A stretch of DNA of 64,000 bases from positions 2,728,001-2,792,000 of the forward strand of contig CP034120.1 in NCBI GenBank assembly GCA_003856375.1, given 5' to 3'. The DNA comes from Glaciecola amylolytica. Its GTDB lineage: Bacteria; Bacteroidota; Bacteroidia; Flavobacteriales_D; Crocinitomicaceae. Below, in pieces: positions 16,027-27,075 of the stretch. A program made the translations under genes and the position numbers. Numbering within the stretch: the stretch's first letter is position 1; each line of letters starts with the position of its first letter. The notes below the pieces were generated by a model. It was not told the origin of the DNA. It saw nothing but the letters and a program-made list of their open reading frames with translations, and ran no database searches.

Positions 16027-18411
16027 GTGAAAGCGCTATCACTCACTTTTCTGTTATTCCTCTTCTGTTCCTCTTTCGCATACGGGCAAAAAGCAAGGGA
16101 CTTTGAACCAGGCAATAAAATCGGGCTTTGTTTGAGTGGTGGCGGCGCAAAAGGACTGGCGCATATCGGGATTTTAAAGCTGATAGATTCCCTTGGTATC
16201 AAGATCGACTACATCACCGGAACCAGCATGGGAAGTGTGATCGGCGGACTTTATGCAGCCGGATATACCGGAAATCAGATTGACAGTCTTGCACGCACAG
16301 CCGATTGGGAGATCATTCTCAATCAATACGTTCCTGCCGACAATATCAACATGGATGAAAAGGACGAATACTCCAAATACATTGCGGAAATTCCTTTTGT
16401 CAAGGGAAAGTTCAACTTCACGGGAGTGATAGACGGGCAAAGTTTGCAGGAATTATTCACCCGGTTAACCAGGCATGTCAATCACATTACGGATTTCAAT
16501 AAACTCCCGATTCCGTATAAATGTATGGCAGTTGACATCCTGACGATGAAACCCGTGGAACTGGATTCCGGAAACCTCGCGCTTGCAATGCGTTCGAGTA
16601 TGTCGATTCCTACGGTTTTCAGACCAATCAAATGGAACAATTATTTGTTGGTGGACGGTGGAGTCATGGTCAATTTCCCGGTGAAACAACTCAAGGAAAT
16701 GGGAGCTGATTTCATTATCGGAAGCTATACCGGCGGGCGTTTACTGGAAGAAGATGAATTAAATACCATCAACAAACTATTGATTCAATCCAGCAGTTTT
16801 TACGGAATCAGAGAAGCCAAAGACGATATTGAAGCGTGCAACATTTTCAACAATCTCACCAAAAACATGCTGGAATACAATGCGGGAGATTTCAAATATG
16901 CGGAACGGATCATTGATAAAGGAATCCAGGTGGTGAATCTGATTCGTCCTCAATTGATCAAGTTATCCGACCAATTCCGCACAGCAAACGGGAAATACCG
17001 AAAACCGGATTTGATTAACACCAATCCTCAATTTGTTGTGAAATCCATTTGTATTGAAGGCGTTTCATCTACTGAAATAGAAGAATTCATCCTCCATCGA
17101 TTGAATTTAAAGCCCAGCGACACAACCACTTTCGAGGCCATCGATCATTCGGTCATTGATGCCTATTCCAACCGCTATTTTTCCAAAGTCTATTACACCA
17201 TCATTCAGGATTCAACGAATCATGCAGAGATCAAACTGCAGGCTATTGAGGATTTCAAAATGGCTTTCAAAGGTTCTGTTCATTATGACAACGAATACGG
17301 CGCAGGTATTTTCCTGAATTACACCGCCAGAAACCTGCTTGGAAAGAACTCACGGATTGTGATAGCGATTGACCTGGCAGAATCTTTAAAATTCCGGGCA
17401 AACTACCGGAAATACATCCGGGCTTCCCGTTTCAGTACTTTTACCTCTTTCTACAACGAAAGTATCAAACAGAATTTCTTCACTTCCAACGGAGGACTTC
17501 AAGACACTTACCGGAACAAATACAACATGATTTCAACCGCATTGTCCTACAATATCAATGTAGAATCTTCGGCCTACCTGGGAATTATGTATGAAGTTTC
17601 ATCGCTAAAACCCATGTTTGAGAACTTGGTACTCGATGAAATTCGCGTCAAAAAGATTGTAGGAAACATCTTCAGTGTCTTTCTGAACTATCATCGAAAT
17701 AGCTACAACAACCTTTTTTATCCGACAAAAGGAAGTAATTTGTTTTTTGAAAACCGTTTTGCCTTGTTTACCTATGAAGACTTAAAGGGTGAAATTGCTG
17801 TAGAAGATTCTACGAGCTCCAGCGGAATTTCGACCCAAAGTATCGAAATCAAATACAAATTCAATCCGAGTTACCGGGTTTCCCTGACTTTCGAAAAGTA
17901 CTTCAAGGTTGCCCGGAAGGTTAGTATTCCGATTTCATTTAAAACCGGTTTTGTGATCAATCACTTGTATAAGATCCAAACAACCGATCAATACCCTATT
18001 CAGGACAACAGCACCTCTTTTGCGGAATATTTCAATATCGGAGGAATTAATACCACTTCCAGAAACGGCTCTATCGATTTATGGGGCTACCGGAACGGTG
18101 AAATCAGTACCAAGGCTTTCTATTCCTTCCGTTTGGGCGTTCAATGGGAATGTATCCGGAAATTGTTCATTACTCCCTATGTGAATATTCTCTACAGCGC
18201 AGATGAAGTGATTGATTTCGGCAACAACATCAAGCATGCTTTTGACTATTCCAAGAAAGACCCGAACGGCATTTACGCTTACACGAATTCCATCGGATAT
18301 GGAATCAACATTCGATTTAAAACCATACTCGGACCAATCAATCTGAATGTTTCAAAAGTGAGCAGTTTCAGTAAACCTACTGCGTTCTTATCGATCGGGT
18401 ATTATTTCTAG
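16027..18411 (+). CDS. Patatin-like phospholipase fused to a POTRA/outer-membrane beta-barrel
   Basis: A GTG start at 16027 gives a clean signal peptide (MKALSLTFLLFLFCSSFAYGQ) 23 bp after a TACTTTTG -7 element, so it is preferred over ATG 15958 or the longer frame from 15931. A patatin domain follows, with the oxyanion loop GGGAKGLAH, nucleophile elbow GTSMGS and the catalytic-dyad motif DGGVMVNFP. Next is one POTRA-like region (VVKSICIEGV) and a C-terminal barrel ending in an aromatic residue. The arrangement matches PlpD-like (type Vd) proteins and suggests an outer-membrane lipase; the lipid substrate is unknown. Confidence 0.88.
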   Translation: MKALSLTFLLFLFCSSFAYGQKARDFEPGNKIGLCLSGGGAKGLAHIGILKLIDSLGIKIDYITGTSMGSVIGGLYAAGYTGNQIDSLARTADWEIILNQYVPADNINMDEKDEYSKYIAEIPFVKGKFNFTGVIDGQSLQELFTRLTRHVNHITDFNKLPIPYKCMAVDILTMKPVELDSGNLALAMRSSMSIPTVFRPIKWNNYLLVDGGVMVNFPVKQLKEMGADFIIGSYTGGRLLEEDELNTINKLLIQSSSFYGIREAKDDIEACNIFNNLTKNMLEYNAGDFKYAERIIDKGIQVVNLIRPQLIKLSDQFRTANGKYRKPDLINTNPQFVVKSICIEGVSSTEIEEFILHRLNLKPSDTTTFEAIDHSVIDAYSNRYFSKVYYTIIQDSTNHAEIKLQAIEDFKMAFKGSVHYDNEYGAGIFLNYTARNLLGKNSRIVIAIDLAESLKFRANYRKYIRASRFSTFTSFYNESIKQNFFTSNGGLQDTYRNKYNMISTALSYNINVESSAYLGIMYEVSSLKPMFENLVLDEIRVKKIVGNIFSVFLNYHRNSYNNLFYPTKGSNLFFENRFALFTYEDLKGEIAVEDSTSSSGISTQSIEIKYKFNPSYRVSLTFEKYFKVARKVSIPISFKTGFVINHLYKIQTTDQYPIQDNSTSFAEYFNIGGINTTSRNGSIDLWGYRNGEISTKAFYSFRLGVQWECIRKLFITPYVNILYSADEVIDFGNNIKHAFDYSKKDPNGIYAYTNSIGYGINIRFKTILGPINLNVSKVSSFSKPTAFLSIGYYF

Positions 18412-18570
18412 GTTTTGCACGAAAGTATAGGTGATTTTTTTAATAGCCACCTGAACACGCAGACTCACCAAGGGTGAGCGCAGATTATGACCTTATTTAA
18501 TATCTGCGTAATTCGCGAGATCGGCGGGAAACAATAATGTATCAATGAAATTCTCGGACAAGACGTATTT
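18412..18570. repeat. Intergenic inverted-repeat element, likely a dispersed Bacteroidetes repeat
   Basis: Between convergent genes lie CTCACC-AAG-GGTGAG (18464-18478) and CGCAGAT...ATCTGCG (18479-18485 and 18502-18508). The text around 18500-18530 (atctgcgtaattcgcgagat) resembles short elements I recall being scattered through Bacteroidetes intergenic regions. It may also end transcription of one or both neighbours. Confidence 0.4.
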
Positions 18571-19464
18571 CTAAAGAGATTCTTTTTTGGGAACGCAAAT
18601 AATGTTGTCGTGATTCGGAAGGTCAGCAGCGCTTCTGATTTCAATCAGCTTCCCTCTCCGTTCTTTTGTTCCTTTTTGCTTGTAAAACGAATATTCGCCG
18701 ATTGTCTGAACAAGTTCCATGACTTCCGCTGGACTCGGGCCAACTTCTTTTTCACGTTTTTCGGAAACTTCAATGATGAAAACCGGCTGTTGTTTCTGAA
18801 ACCAGTTCATTCCACCACGAATAACTTGCGGCTCGAAACCTTCCACATCGATCTTCACCAGATGAATCGGCGTGTTCTCGTCAAACAAATCGTCCAAACG
18901 CTCCATTTTCACTTCTATTCCCTGTTCTTCATTACTCTGAGAAATCAGCGATGCTCCTCCCCGGTTTACTTCCCAATTCTCGAACAAAAGGGCCGTTCCG
19001 GAGGTATCTGAAAGTGCAACAGGAATCAATTCCACGTTCTTGCAAACATTCAGATCTATATTTGCCTGTAAAATCGGAACCGTTTTCGGATTGGCTTCAA
19101 CGGCATAAACAATTCCGTTTGTTCCCACATATTTTGAAGCCAGCACCGACATCAAACCGATATTTGCTCCGATATCCAAAAACGCACTTCCTCCTTTGAG
19201 GTATTTTTCGAGCAGTTGAATGGTTCCTTTTTCATACGTTCCCGTTTCGAACAGCGAAAGCTCCACCCCATTGTCTATCGAAGGATCGATCAGCATTTCA
19301 ACTCCGTGAATGGTTTTCAAAATGTGTTTCCCTACTGATTTGGGATCGGGAAGAATTCTTTTAGGTAAACTGACGGATAACCTGCGAATTCCCTTTATAT
19401 CCAGGTCACGAAGAGTTGATATTAACTGATGTCTGAATAAAAATGAACGCTTGGGTATACTCAT
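18571..19464 (-). CDS. FkbM-family SAM-dependent methyltransferase
   Basis: The 297-residue product has the FkbM signature: SAM-binding motif FLDIGANIG at about residues 95-103, acidic loop YAVEANP near 119-125, and LVKIDVEGFEPQVIRGG near 201-217. It has no signal peptide. FkbM enzymes O-methylate sugars, polyketides or other small molecules. No polysaccharide or secondary-metabolite cluster lies beside it, so the substrate is unknown. It appears to be a single-gene unit. Confidence 0.88.
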   Translation of the reverse strand: MSIPKRSFLFRHQLISTLRDLDIKGIRRLSVSLPKRILPDPKSVGKHILKTIHGVEMLIDPSIDNGVELSLFETGTYEKGTIQLLEKYLKGGSAFLDIGANIGLMSVLASKYVGTNGIVYAVEANPKTVPILQANIDLNVCKNVELIPVALSDTSGTALLFENWEVNRGGASLISQSNEEQGIEVKMERLDDLFDENTPIHLVKIDVEGFEPQVIRGGMNWFQKQQPVFIIEVSEKREKEVGPSPAEVMELVQTIGEYSFYKQKGTKERRGKLIEIRSAADLPNHDNIICVPKKESL

Positions 19465-19530
19465 ATCGCTTAATCGAAACCTAAAAGTAATGAGATTTCG
19501 GGGAATAATCCGGTAGTTTGAGAAATTACA

Positions 19531-19563
19531 AAAACCCTCTGAACATCACATTCAAAGGGTTTC
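19531..19563 (-). terminator. Terminator downstream of the subtilase gene
   Basis: Inverted repeat aaaccct (19532-19538) and agggttt (19556-19562). On the minus strand a T-run follows. Confidence 0.75.
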
Positions 19564-19593
19564 GTTTTTAAGTCCGTACAATTCTTAATCAGA

Positions 19594-21795
19594 CTACTGA
19601 ATGATCAGTTTTTGCAGTATGCTTTTACCTGATGCCTGTTTTAATTCTACAAAGTATGTTCCCGGAGATAGATGACTCGTATCCATTACCAGATTTTGCT
19701 TTCCGCTTTCTGTCAATTCCTGTTTATATAACATATGACCCAAAAGATCTGTTAACGTAATCTGGCCGGTACCGTTCGTCTCAATACTTAAGACAACCTG
19801 TTCTGTTGCAGGATTTGGAAACAGTTCCAAATTGGATTCAGCCAACACCCCCTCTTGATTTGCTCCTCTTTCAGATGTTCCTGAAGTCTGAATAAGCGGA
19901 ATAGCAAATATATTATTTGACTCGTTAGATTCATCATTCAGGTATTCTGCATCAACCTGAATTAAAAGGTAAGAGCGAGCTGCCAGCTGATTCTTATTCG
20001 GAAAGATCATTTCCTGTCCGGGAGTCAAAGTAATGAGGCTATTCATATTTTCAGACCCAAGAAGCTCATCGTCGTTACTAAGTGTTGCGTCGTAAGAATC
20101 CCAATATCTGACCGCATCACGGTAGAGGTATAACATTCCGTTTGCCGTTCCCACATTTTTGACTCTATACGTCATATTGACAGCTTTTCCGAGCGAAGTA
20201 ACGTTTACAGAATAGGAAACCTGCGCTGGGATGAGATCGGGTCTGCTATTAGGATTAGGATGTACGAAAGTAGAGCGGCCATTATTTGCATCATCCATTT
20301 CATACTGCGTCATACCGGGATCTACAACGGCATTCAGCCATAGCTTGTATTCCGCTGGATCATAATTAACATAAGGGAGCTGTATTATATACGTGTTCGT
20401 AACTCCAGGTGCAATGGCCGGTATGTTGATTTGTGTAGGAGGAAACCCTTCATCACTGAAGTAACCGTTGTATTCCCGGGTAAATGACAGGTATGCCTGC
20501 AGCTGGGTTGGATCAGAGGCAACCGTAGTTGATTTGTTAGAAACGGTAATGGTTGCCCGAACAGTGTTTGTATTTATTTTTTCATAAACTACTTGATTTA
20601 CAGATAAGTCCGCTAATTGGTGACTCCCCGGAGTATAACCCGAAGCCAGAACGACTGCTTCATAAGCATCAGGTAAATAATAACCTCCGGCCATCGTTGC
20701 AGTAGAGGCTTTCAACAGCAAATCCTCCACTTCGTGCATTTTTAACTGATTATTGACGGAAAGTACCTGAGAAACAATACCAGTTACATAAGGTGCTGCA
20801 ATCGAAGTTCCATAGGCATTGGTAACGTAATCGCCATTTATTCCGGAATTATAGCAGGTTCCCGCATTACAGTTTGTATAACTGGATAAGCCCTGCTGTG
20901 CACCACGGACATCAATAGCCGGAAGCATCGTACCCGGTCCCATAACATCCAGCCCGGCTCCGTAATTTGAACCCCAGATAATGAAAGTATTGGACTCAAT
21001 CTCGATGGTTCGCAAGTCCTGCTCACAGGTTAGCGATGTAGTAGGATTTTTTATGGCTCCGCATGGATTGGCTGCTCCAACCGCAATCCCGACCTTTGCA
21101 GGAAAATGAACTTCATTGGTATTAAAATTACCTGAAGCTCCTACAAAAACACATCCGTTGGCTATCCCGTATGAGATTGCTTCACGGATATCATTACTAA
21201 TTGTTCTTTCATTCCATCCAAAGCTCATGTTGATCACTTTGATATTCTTATTTACAGCATAGCGGATCGCATCAGCAATATAAAATCTCTGGTTTATCGA
21301 TACTGAAGGGGTCATTTTGATAGGCATCACCAGGCAATTTTTGTCCACACCTGCTATTCCGATACCGTTGTCTACCGTTGCTGCAATAGCTCCCAATACA
21401 TGAGTACCGTGGCCCAATATATCTGTTGTATTGAGATTGTAAGGGGTTTCTGAAAAATTCTTTCCCGGCAGAAGACGTGCAGAATTCAGATCAGGATGTC
21501 CCGAATCCAGCCCGGAATCAAGAACTCCGACACGCACTTGGTAAAGGAATTTTCTGTTATTCAAATACTGCCAGGCTTCAGGAATGTTCATGTCAAATCC
21601 CGGCAGACCGCAAACTCCGGTTCCGGGAAAAGTAGGAACTGTTCCCGTATTATTGTGCGACCATTGGAGAGGATAATCAGGATCATTAGGTGGTGTAATT
21701 TCCAGCGAAGGTTCAATCACTAGTTGTGTGTATGCGTAATTTGTACAACATACACCAATGGCCAACAGGCCAACTGATAAAGACATTCTTTTCAT
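19594..21795 (-). CDS. Secreted subtilisin-like serine protease (S8) with T9SS type A sorting domain
   Basis: The start at 21795 gives a normal signal peptide (MKRMSLSVGLLAIGVCC...); the longer open frame upstream is not signal-like. The catalytic triad is visible: Asp93 (VLDSGLDSGHPD), His129 (GHGTHV) and Ser331 (YGTSIAAP), with oxyanion Asn223 (GASGNF). A CARDB-like segment around LIPAQVSYSV follows, and the last 80 residues form a type A sorting domain (LELFPNPATEQVVLSI to KLIIQ). It should be exported through T9SS and attached or released at the surface, probably for protein degradation. Confidence 0.93.
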   Translation of the reverse strand: MKRMSLSVGLLAIGVCCTNYAYTQLVIEPSLEITPPNDPDYPLQWSHNNTGTVPTFPGTGVCGLPGFDMNIPEAWQYLNNRKFLYQVRVGVLDSGLDSGHPDLNSARLLPGKNFSETPYNLNTTDILGHGTHVLGAIAATVDNGIGIAGVDKNCLVMPIKMTPSVSINQRFYIADAIRYAVNKNIKVINMSFGWNERTISNDIREAISYGIANGCVFVGASGNFNTNEVHFPAKVGIAVGAANPCGAIKNPTTSLTCEQDLRTIEIESNTFIIWGSNYGAGLDVMGPGTMLPAIDVRGAQQGLSSYTNCNAGTCYNSGINGDYVTNAYGTSIAAPYVTGIVSQVLSVNNQLKMHEVEDLLLKASTATMAGGYYLPDAYEAVVLASGYTPGSHQLADLSVNQVVYEKINTNTVRATITVSNKSTTVASDPTQLQAYLSFTREYNGYFSDEGFPPTQINIPAIAPGVTNTYIIQLPYVNYDPAEYKLWLNAVVDPGMTQYEMDDANNGRSTFVHPNPNSRPDLIPAQVSYSVNVTSLGKAVNMTYRVKNVGTANGMLYLYRDAVRYWDSYDATLSNDDELLGSENMNSLITLTPGQEMIFPNKNQLAARSYLLIQVDAEYLNDESNESNNIFAIPLIQTSGTSERGANQEGVLAESNLELFPNPATEQVVLSIETNGTGQITLTDLLGHMLYKQELTESGKQNLVMDTSHLSPGTYFVELKQASGKSILQKLIIQ

Positions 21796-22050
21796 GATTT
21801 TTTCAATGAATGGGTTAATAAATAGTGGTATTGCCTGTTTTGGTAATTGAAACAAACAATTTGAAACGAAATATAACGAATCTTTAGCTGTTTTATGTGA
21901 ATTTTGTGATAAAAAACGGAGTAAAAACTGCAACCAACCAAACTCTTATCATCCTGATTTCGAACCAATTTGAACCACTGATTATTTAGAAATCTGAAGC
22001 AAAGTCTGATTTAGATAAATTGATTGGTTATTGATTACCAAAAGGCATTA

Positions 22051-22083
22051 AAAAAGGGTATTCTTAAACAGAACACCCTTTCT
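22051..22083 (-). terminator. Terminator downstream of the ABC-F gene
   Basis: AAGGGTGTTCT and AGAATACCCTT pair on the minus strand and are followed by a T-run, about 20 bp beyond the ABC-F stop. Confidence 0.8.
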
Positions 22084-22103
22084 CTAATTATTTTAAGTTG
22101 AAA

Positions 22104-23795
<1,692 letters not shown>

Positions 23796-23846
23796 TCACT
23801 CATAAATATTTATAAATCATTCGATTAAAGTTAAAAGAGCAGAAAA

Positions 23847-23887
23847 GTTTAAAAGGCTCAAAGATGAATTCCCCGAACCTTTTAAAC
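23847..23887 (-). terminator. Terminator downstream of the M43 protease gene
   Basis: A 10-bp inverted repeat (gtttaaaagg 23847-23856, ccttttaaac 23878-23887) is followed on the minus strand by a T-rich stretch, shortly after the stop at 23909. Confidence 0.7.
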
Positions 23888-23908
23888 CCTTTAAACTATT
23901 AAATCATA

Positions 23909-26110
23909 CTAATAAACCACCACTCGATGAGTCGATTTAGCTGCTCCCTGAACCGCATTCAGGATATAACATCCTTTTGCAACATGCATCGGAATATTGA
24001 TCGTTTGGGCTCCGGAAGAAGCCGGAACATCTGTTGTGGAGACAATCGCACCTTTCAGATCCATTACGATCAGCTTCATTCCGATTTCACTGTTTGGAAC
24101 TTCAATCGTTAAATCAGATCCTGTAGCAACCGGGTTCGGAGCAATCGAAACAGAAGAAGTTAATCCATTGTCTTCGATTCCCAGAGTTCCTGTAATGTTG
24201 AAATTGTCAAAATAGAAATTCGAAGAGAAATCGGATGCCCGGAATTCAAATCTGAATTTCGTTTTGTTATCCGCAGCAGAAGTGGTGTAATTGAAACTAG
24301 CCGTTTTCCAGTGAAGATCCGTATTCGGAACAAAATCCGTGTTTCCGACATATCCTGCAGTTACCAATGCAGCTCCGCTTAATGAAAGTCTTTGCTGCCA
24401 TGTTTTTCCGCAATCTCTGGAGGAATAAACGATCAGTTCTTCCGTAATTAGAGGACTCGAGATCGTTTTCGTACCGTAAGCATAATCAAAAGAAATGCTC
24501 ACATTGGACGTATTTCTCAAATCAATGGCCGGAGAGATCAGATAATCTTTCGCATTTCCCAAACGGTCATTGTGAAACCAATCTTCCGTGAAGGCCATCG
24601 CTGAGCTGATATCTCTGAAATTGTTCAGCTTAAAACATGCCGTATTTCCTTTTCCTCCGCTTGCAACGCGGCTAAAAGACGCATCATTGTCTTCCGGATT
24701 ATGGGAAATCCAGAAATCTGCATTCTGATTGAAATCTTCCATTCTCGGACCGGTGTATTCTGCCCACTCACCCTGAATATAAATCATGTTATTCATGGTT
24801 TTAGTATCTGCTCCAACACTATTCGAAACGGTCAGCGTTACGTTGTACCAACCCGGAGCAGCATACGTTACGTTCGGATTTTGTGAAGTGGATGTAGCAG
24901 GACTTCCTCCCGGAAAACTCCAAAGCCATGAAGTGATCCCCGCTTTCCATGAAGCATCTTTAAATGCAATCGGATCGTTGACACAAGCTGTCATCACATT
25001 CGCATTTGATCCTGCGTTTCCCATCAGACCATTCAGATCAGCATAAAAATCGGCTACCGGAATACAAGTTACCGGTGTTGTCGTATTTGTTCCTGTTTCA
25101 AGCAGATTATCCACTGTATACAAATTGTTTCTGCCGCTCGTTACCTGATCCAGAACGTTGTTCATAAAATCCCCCTGCCCTCTTGTAAACATGAATCTGC
25201 AACCGGAGTATTCCATGAAATTCTGTGCGTTGTCAATGACATCATTTGGATACCAGTAATCAGAAGGATTTACACCGTCCACACAGGAATTGGATGCCAG
25301 CTGACAAGTCTGCAATCCAATGCAATTCGGTGTATCTTCAACGCCATCATCAATGTTGCAATTAGTTGCCACATTGGGTGTATTGGTATTTCCCCAGGTA
25401 TGGGACAAGCCCAGATAATGCCCGATTTCGTGGCTTAAAGTACTTGGGTTCAATTGCGTACCCGCAGTTCCGATAGTACCAACATAATTATTTAAAACCA
25501 CGATTCCGTCTCTCCAGAATCCGGTTCCGGTAACATCTGTAGGATAATGAGCAAAACCGGCAACACCGGCATCTCCCATTGTTTTTACGACCCAAATATT
25601 CAGGTACTTTTCACGATCCCATTGATTGACCTTCGAATAGGAATCCCCCATATTGGTGTTGTGGTTGTAGATGTGCTCGATTCCATTGGTGCAATGCCCG
25701 AAAGGGTCCAATGTTGCCAAACGAAATTCAATTCCCACGTCTCCGATAATCGAATCGAAAGGTTCCACGATCAAATTCAGACCTGGATTCATTTTCTGGA
25801 AGTCGCGGTTCAAAATCATCACCTGATTCTGAACCTGTTGATCTGAAATATTTTCGTCTCCATACTCGTGAAGAATATGAAATACAACCGGAATCACACG
25901 AATGGTAGTTGATTTCCCATTGACCAAACGGTTTTCCCGGCAGTGGTTCACCAATTTTCTGTAATCTTCCGCCAATCCCGGATTTTCAGCATATAATTTT
26001 CGTTGTTGTGCTTCTAAGCCGCAACCAATATGTGTTTCCTGGGCAAATGAATTTCCGGTTGAAATCAGCCCCATGATTGAAAACGCATTGAAGAGTAATC
26101 TTTTTCGCAT
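23909..26110 (-). CDS. Secreted M43 (pappalysin-type) metalloprotease with PKD and T9SS type A domains
   Basis: The start at 26110 gives a signal peptide ending near GNSFAQ. The protease domain has the zinc motif HEIGHYLGLSH (ligands His227, His231, His237; catalytic Glu228) and a Met-turn in NFMEYSG. A PKD domain (WLWSFPGGSPATSTSQNP) follows, then a beta-sandwich of the MAM-like/peptidase-associated kind (ISFDYAYGTK, VYSSRDCGKTW). The C-terminus is a type A sorting domain (SIAPNPVATGSDLTIEV to HRVVVY). It is predicted to be an extracellular endopeptidase, related in layout to the larger protease at 44621-50263. Confidence 0.93.
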   Translation of the reverse strand: MRKRLLFNAFSIMGLISTGNSFAQETHIGCGLEAQQRKLYAENPGLAEDYRKLVNHCRENRLVNGKSTTIRVIPVVFHILHEYGDENISDQQVQNQVMILNRDFQKMNPGLNLIVEPFDSIIGDVGIEFRLATLDPFGHCTNGIEHIYNHNTNMGDSYSKVNQWDREKYLNIWVVKTMGDAGVAGFAHYPTDVTGTGFWRDGIVVLNNYVGTIGTAGTQLNPSTLSHEIGHYLGLSHTWGNTNTPNVATNCNIDDGVEDTPNCIGLQTCQLASNSCVDGVNPSDYWYPNDVIDNAQNFMEYSGCRFMFTRGQGDFMNNVLDQVTSGRNNLYTVDNLLETGTNTTTPVTCIPVADFYADLNGLMGNAGSNANVMTACVNDPIAFKDASWKAGITSWLWSFPGGSPATSTSQNPNVTYAAPGWYNVTLTVSNSVGADTKTMNNMIYIQGEWAEYTGPRMEDFNQNADFWISHNPEDNDASFSRVASGGKGNTACFKLNNFRDISSAMAFTEDWFHNDRLGNAKDYLISPAIDLRNTSNVSISFDYAYGTKTISSPLITEELIVYSSRDCGKTWQQRLSLSGAALVTAGYVGNTDFVPNTDLHWKTASFNYTTSAADNKTKFRFEFRASDFSSNFYFDNFNITGTLGIEDNGLTSSVSIAPNPVATGSDLTIEVPNSEIGMKLIVMDLKGAIVSTTDVPASSGAQTINIPMHVAKGCYILNAVQGAAKSTHRVVVY

Positions 26111-26550
26111 GTAGAACAGTTTTATAGAATTAAACAACTTGTCCCGACTGATCGGGATCACTTTGATAAAAATGTGACTATTACGAATCGAAGAGCAGCA
26201 GTATTTTACATGTGTTTAATCCGGACTAAGCTGCTAGCTCCAAGGGTCTTAAAACTCACATGAAGCAAATGTAAATTAAGTATTTTTAACATTTTAGCAC
26301 CTGCTAATCTATTTAGCTGTGTGTATCGAATGGCGATTAAAAGCTATTTGACGGAATCTAAACGGTATTCCATTTTGATTTAAAACCGGACACTAACCTT
26401 TTAGTAGACTGAAAGTTATAGCGAATTGGAATAAAACAGGTGGTTGAAGAGTTTAATTATCACGGAGTCATTGCCCGGAAAGTTTTGAAAGCAAAAAGCC
26501 CAATCTGCAAACGCAAACTGAGCTTTCAATTTTACATTTTCAATTTTGAA
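26111..26550. other. 440-bp intergenic region with hairpins and no confident gene
   Basis: It holds the leader of the M43 gene, a TCCCGA-CTGA-TCGGGA hairpin at 26142-26157, AT-rich sequence, and the hutH-operon terminator near 26493-26526. A plus-strand open stretch around 26429-26578 has no recognisable product and no support as a gene. Confidence 0.5.
26493..26526 (-). terminator. Terminator of the hisS-hutH operon
   Basis: AAAGCTCA (26519-26526) pairs with TGGGCTTT (26495-26502) on the minus strand with one G-U, followed by a short T-run, 25 bp after the last stop. Confidence 0.55.
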
Positions 26551-27075
26551 TTATTTATTCATCCATTTTAAGTTCAACGCATAAAGGAATACGAATACTC
26601 CTGAAAAAATCAAACTCATGATTGCAGAGGATAGCGGATCGATATGCGGAGGCATGATCAGGAAAATTCCTCCGAAACTCAATAAGCTATAAATGATGTA
26701 CAAATGAAATCCTAGTTTTCTTCCTTTGAACATCATTAAAACTCCGGCAAAACCCGTTCCTGACGTGACCGCATTTACCAAAAGCACCAACCAGTAATTA
26801 TTCTGTTGATAAGAGGTCACTTCTGCCATTTGTTCGAACATGTCTGCTACAAAAACAAGGTTTTGATCCCGATTATCGGAAGCTGTCTGCATCATTTGAT
26901 TGTACGATTTTTCAATCGTTTCCGGAGTAGGCTCGCCTCCGGCCAGAGAAAGCAACACGCCCAACAAACCAAATCCTACCACAATAAATGATAAAATGCA
27001 TAAAACCGTCAATAAAACAGGTCTTTTTACAGGTTCTTCCTGTGGCTCATTTATTGGAGAAAAGTAGTCGCTCAT
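26551..27075 (-). CDS. Hypothetical four-helix membrane protein in the hisS-hutH operon
   Basis: The 174-residue product has a short acidic/proline N-terminus and about four hydrophobic segments (VLCILSFIVVGFGLLGVLLSL, LVLLVNAVTSGTGFAGVLMMF, LYIIYSLLSFGGIFLIMP, IMSLIFSGVFVFLYAL). It has no signal peptide and should sit in the inner membrane. Its start overlaps the hutH stop by four bases, so the two are translationally coupled. I do not recognise the family. Coupling could suggest a role with histidine or urocanate, but nothing in the sequence shows this. Confidence 0.75.
   Translation of the reverse strand: MSDYFSPINEPQEEPVKRPVLLTVLCILSFIVVGFGLLGVLLSLAGGEPTPETIEKSYNQMMQTASDNRDQNLVFVADMFEQMAEVTSYQQNNYWLVLLVNAVTSGTGFAGVLMMFKGRKLGFHLYIIYSLLSFGGIFLIMPPHIDPLSSAIMSLIFSGVFVFLYALNLKWMNK

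Noticed and set aside
21796-21933. N-terminal extension of the subtilase
   Set aside because: It would place 46 residues before the signal peptide; the ATG at 21795 gives a normal one.
26429-26578. Short plus-strand open stretch that might be a decayed transposase
   Set aside because: No recognisable motif, no inverted-repeat ends, and it overlaps a terminator and the next gene.
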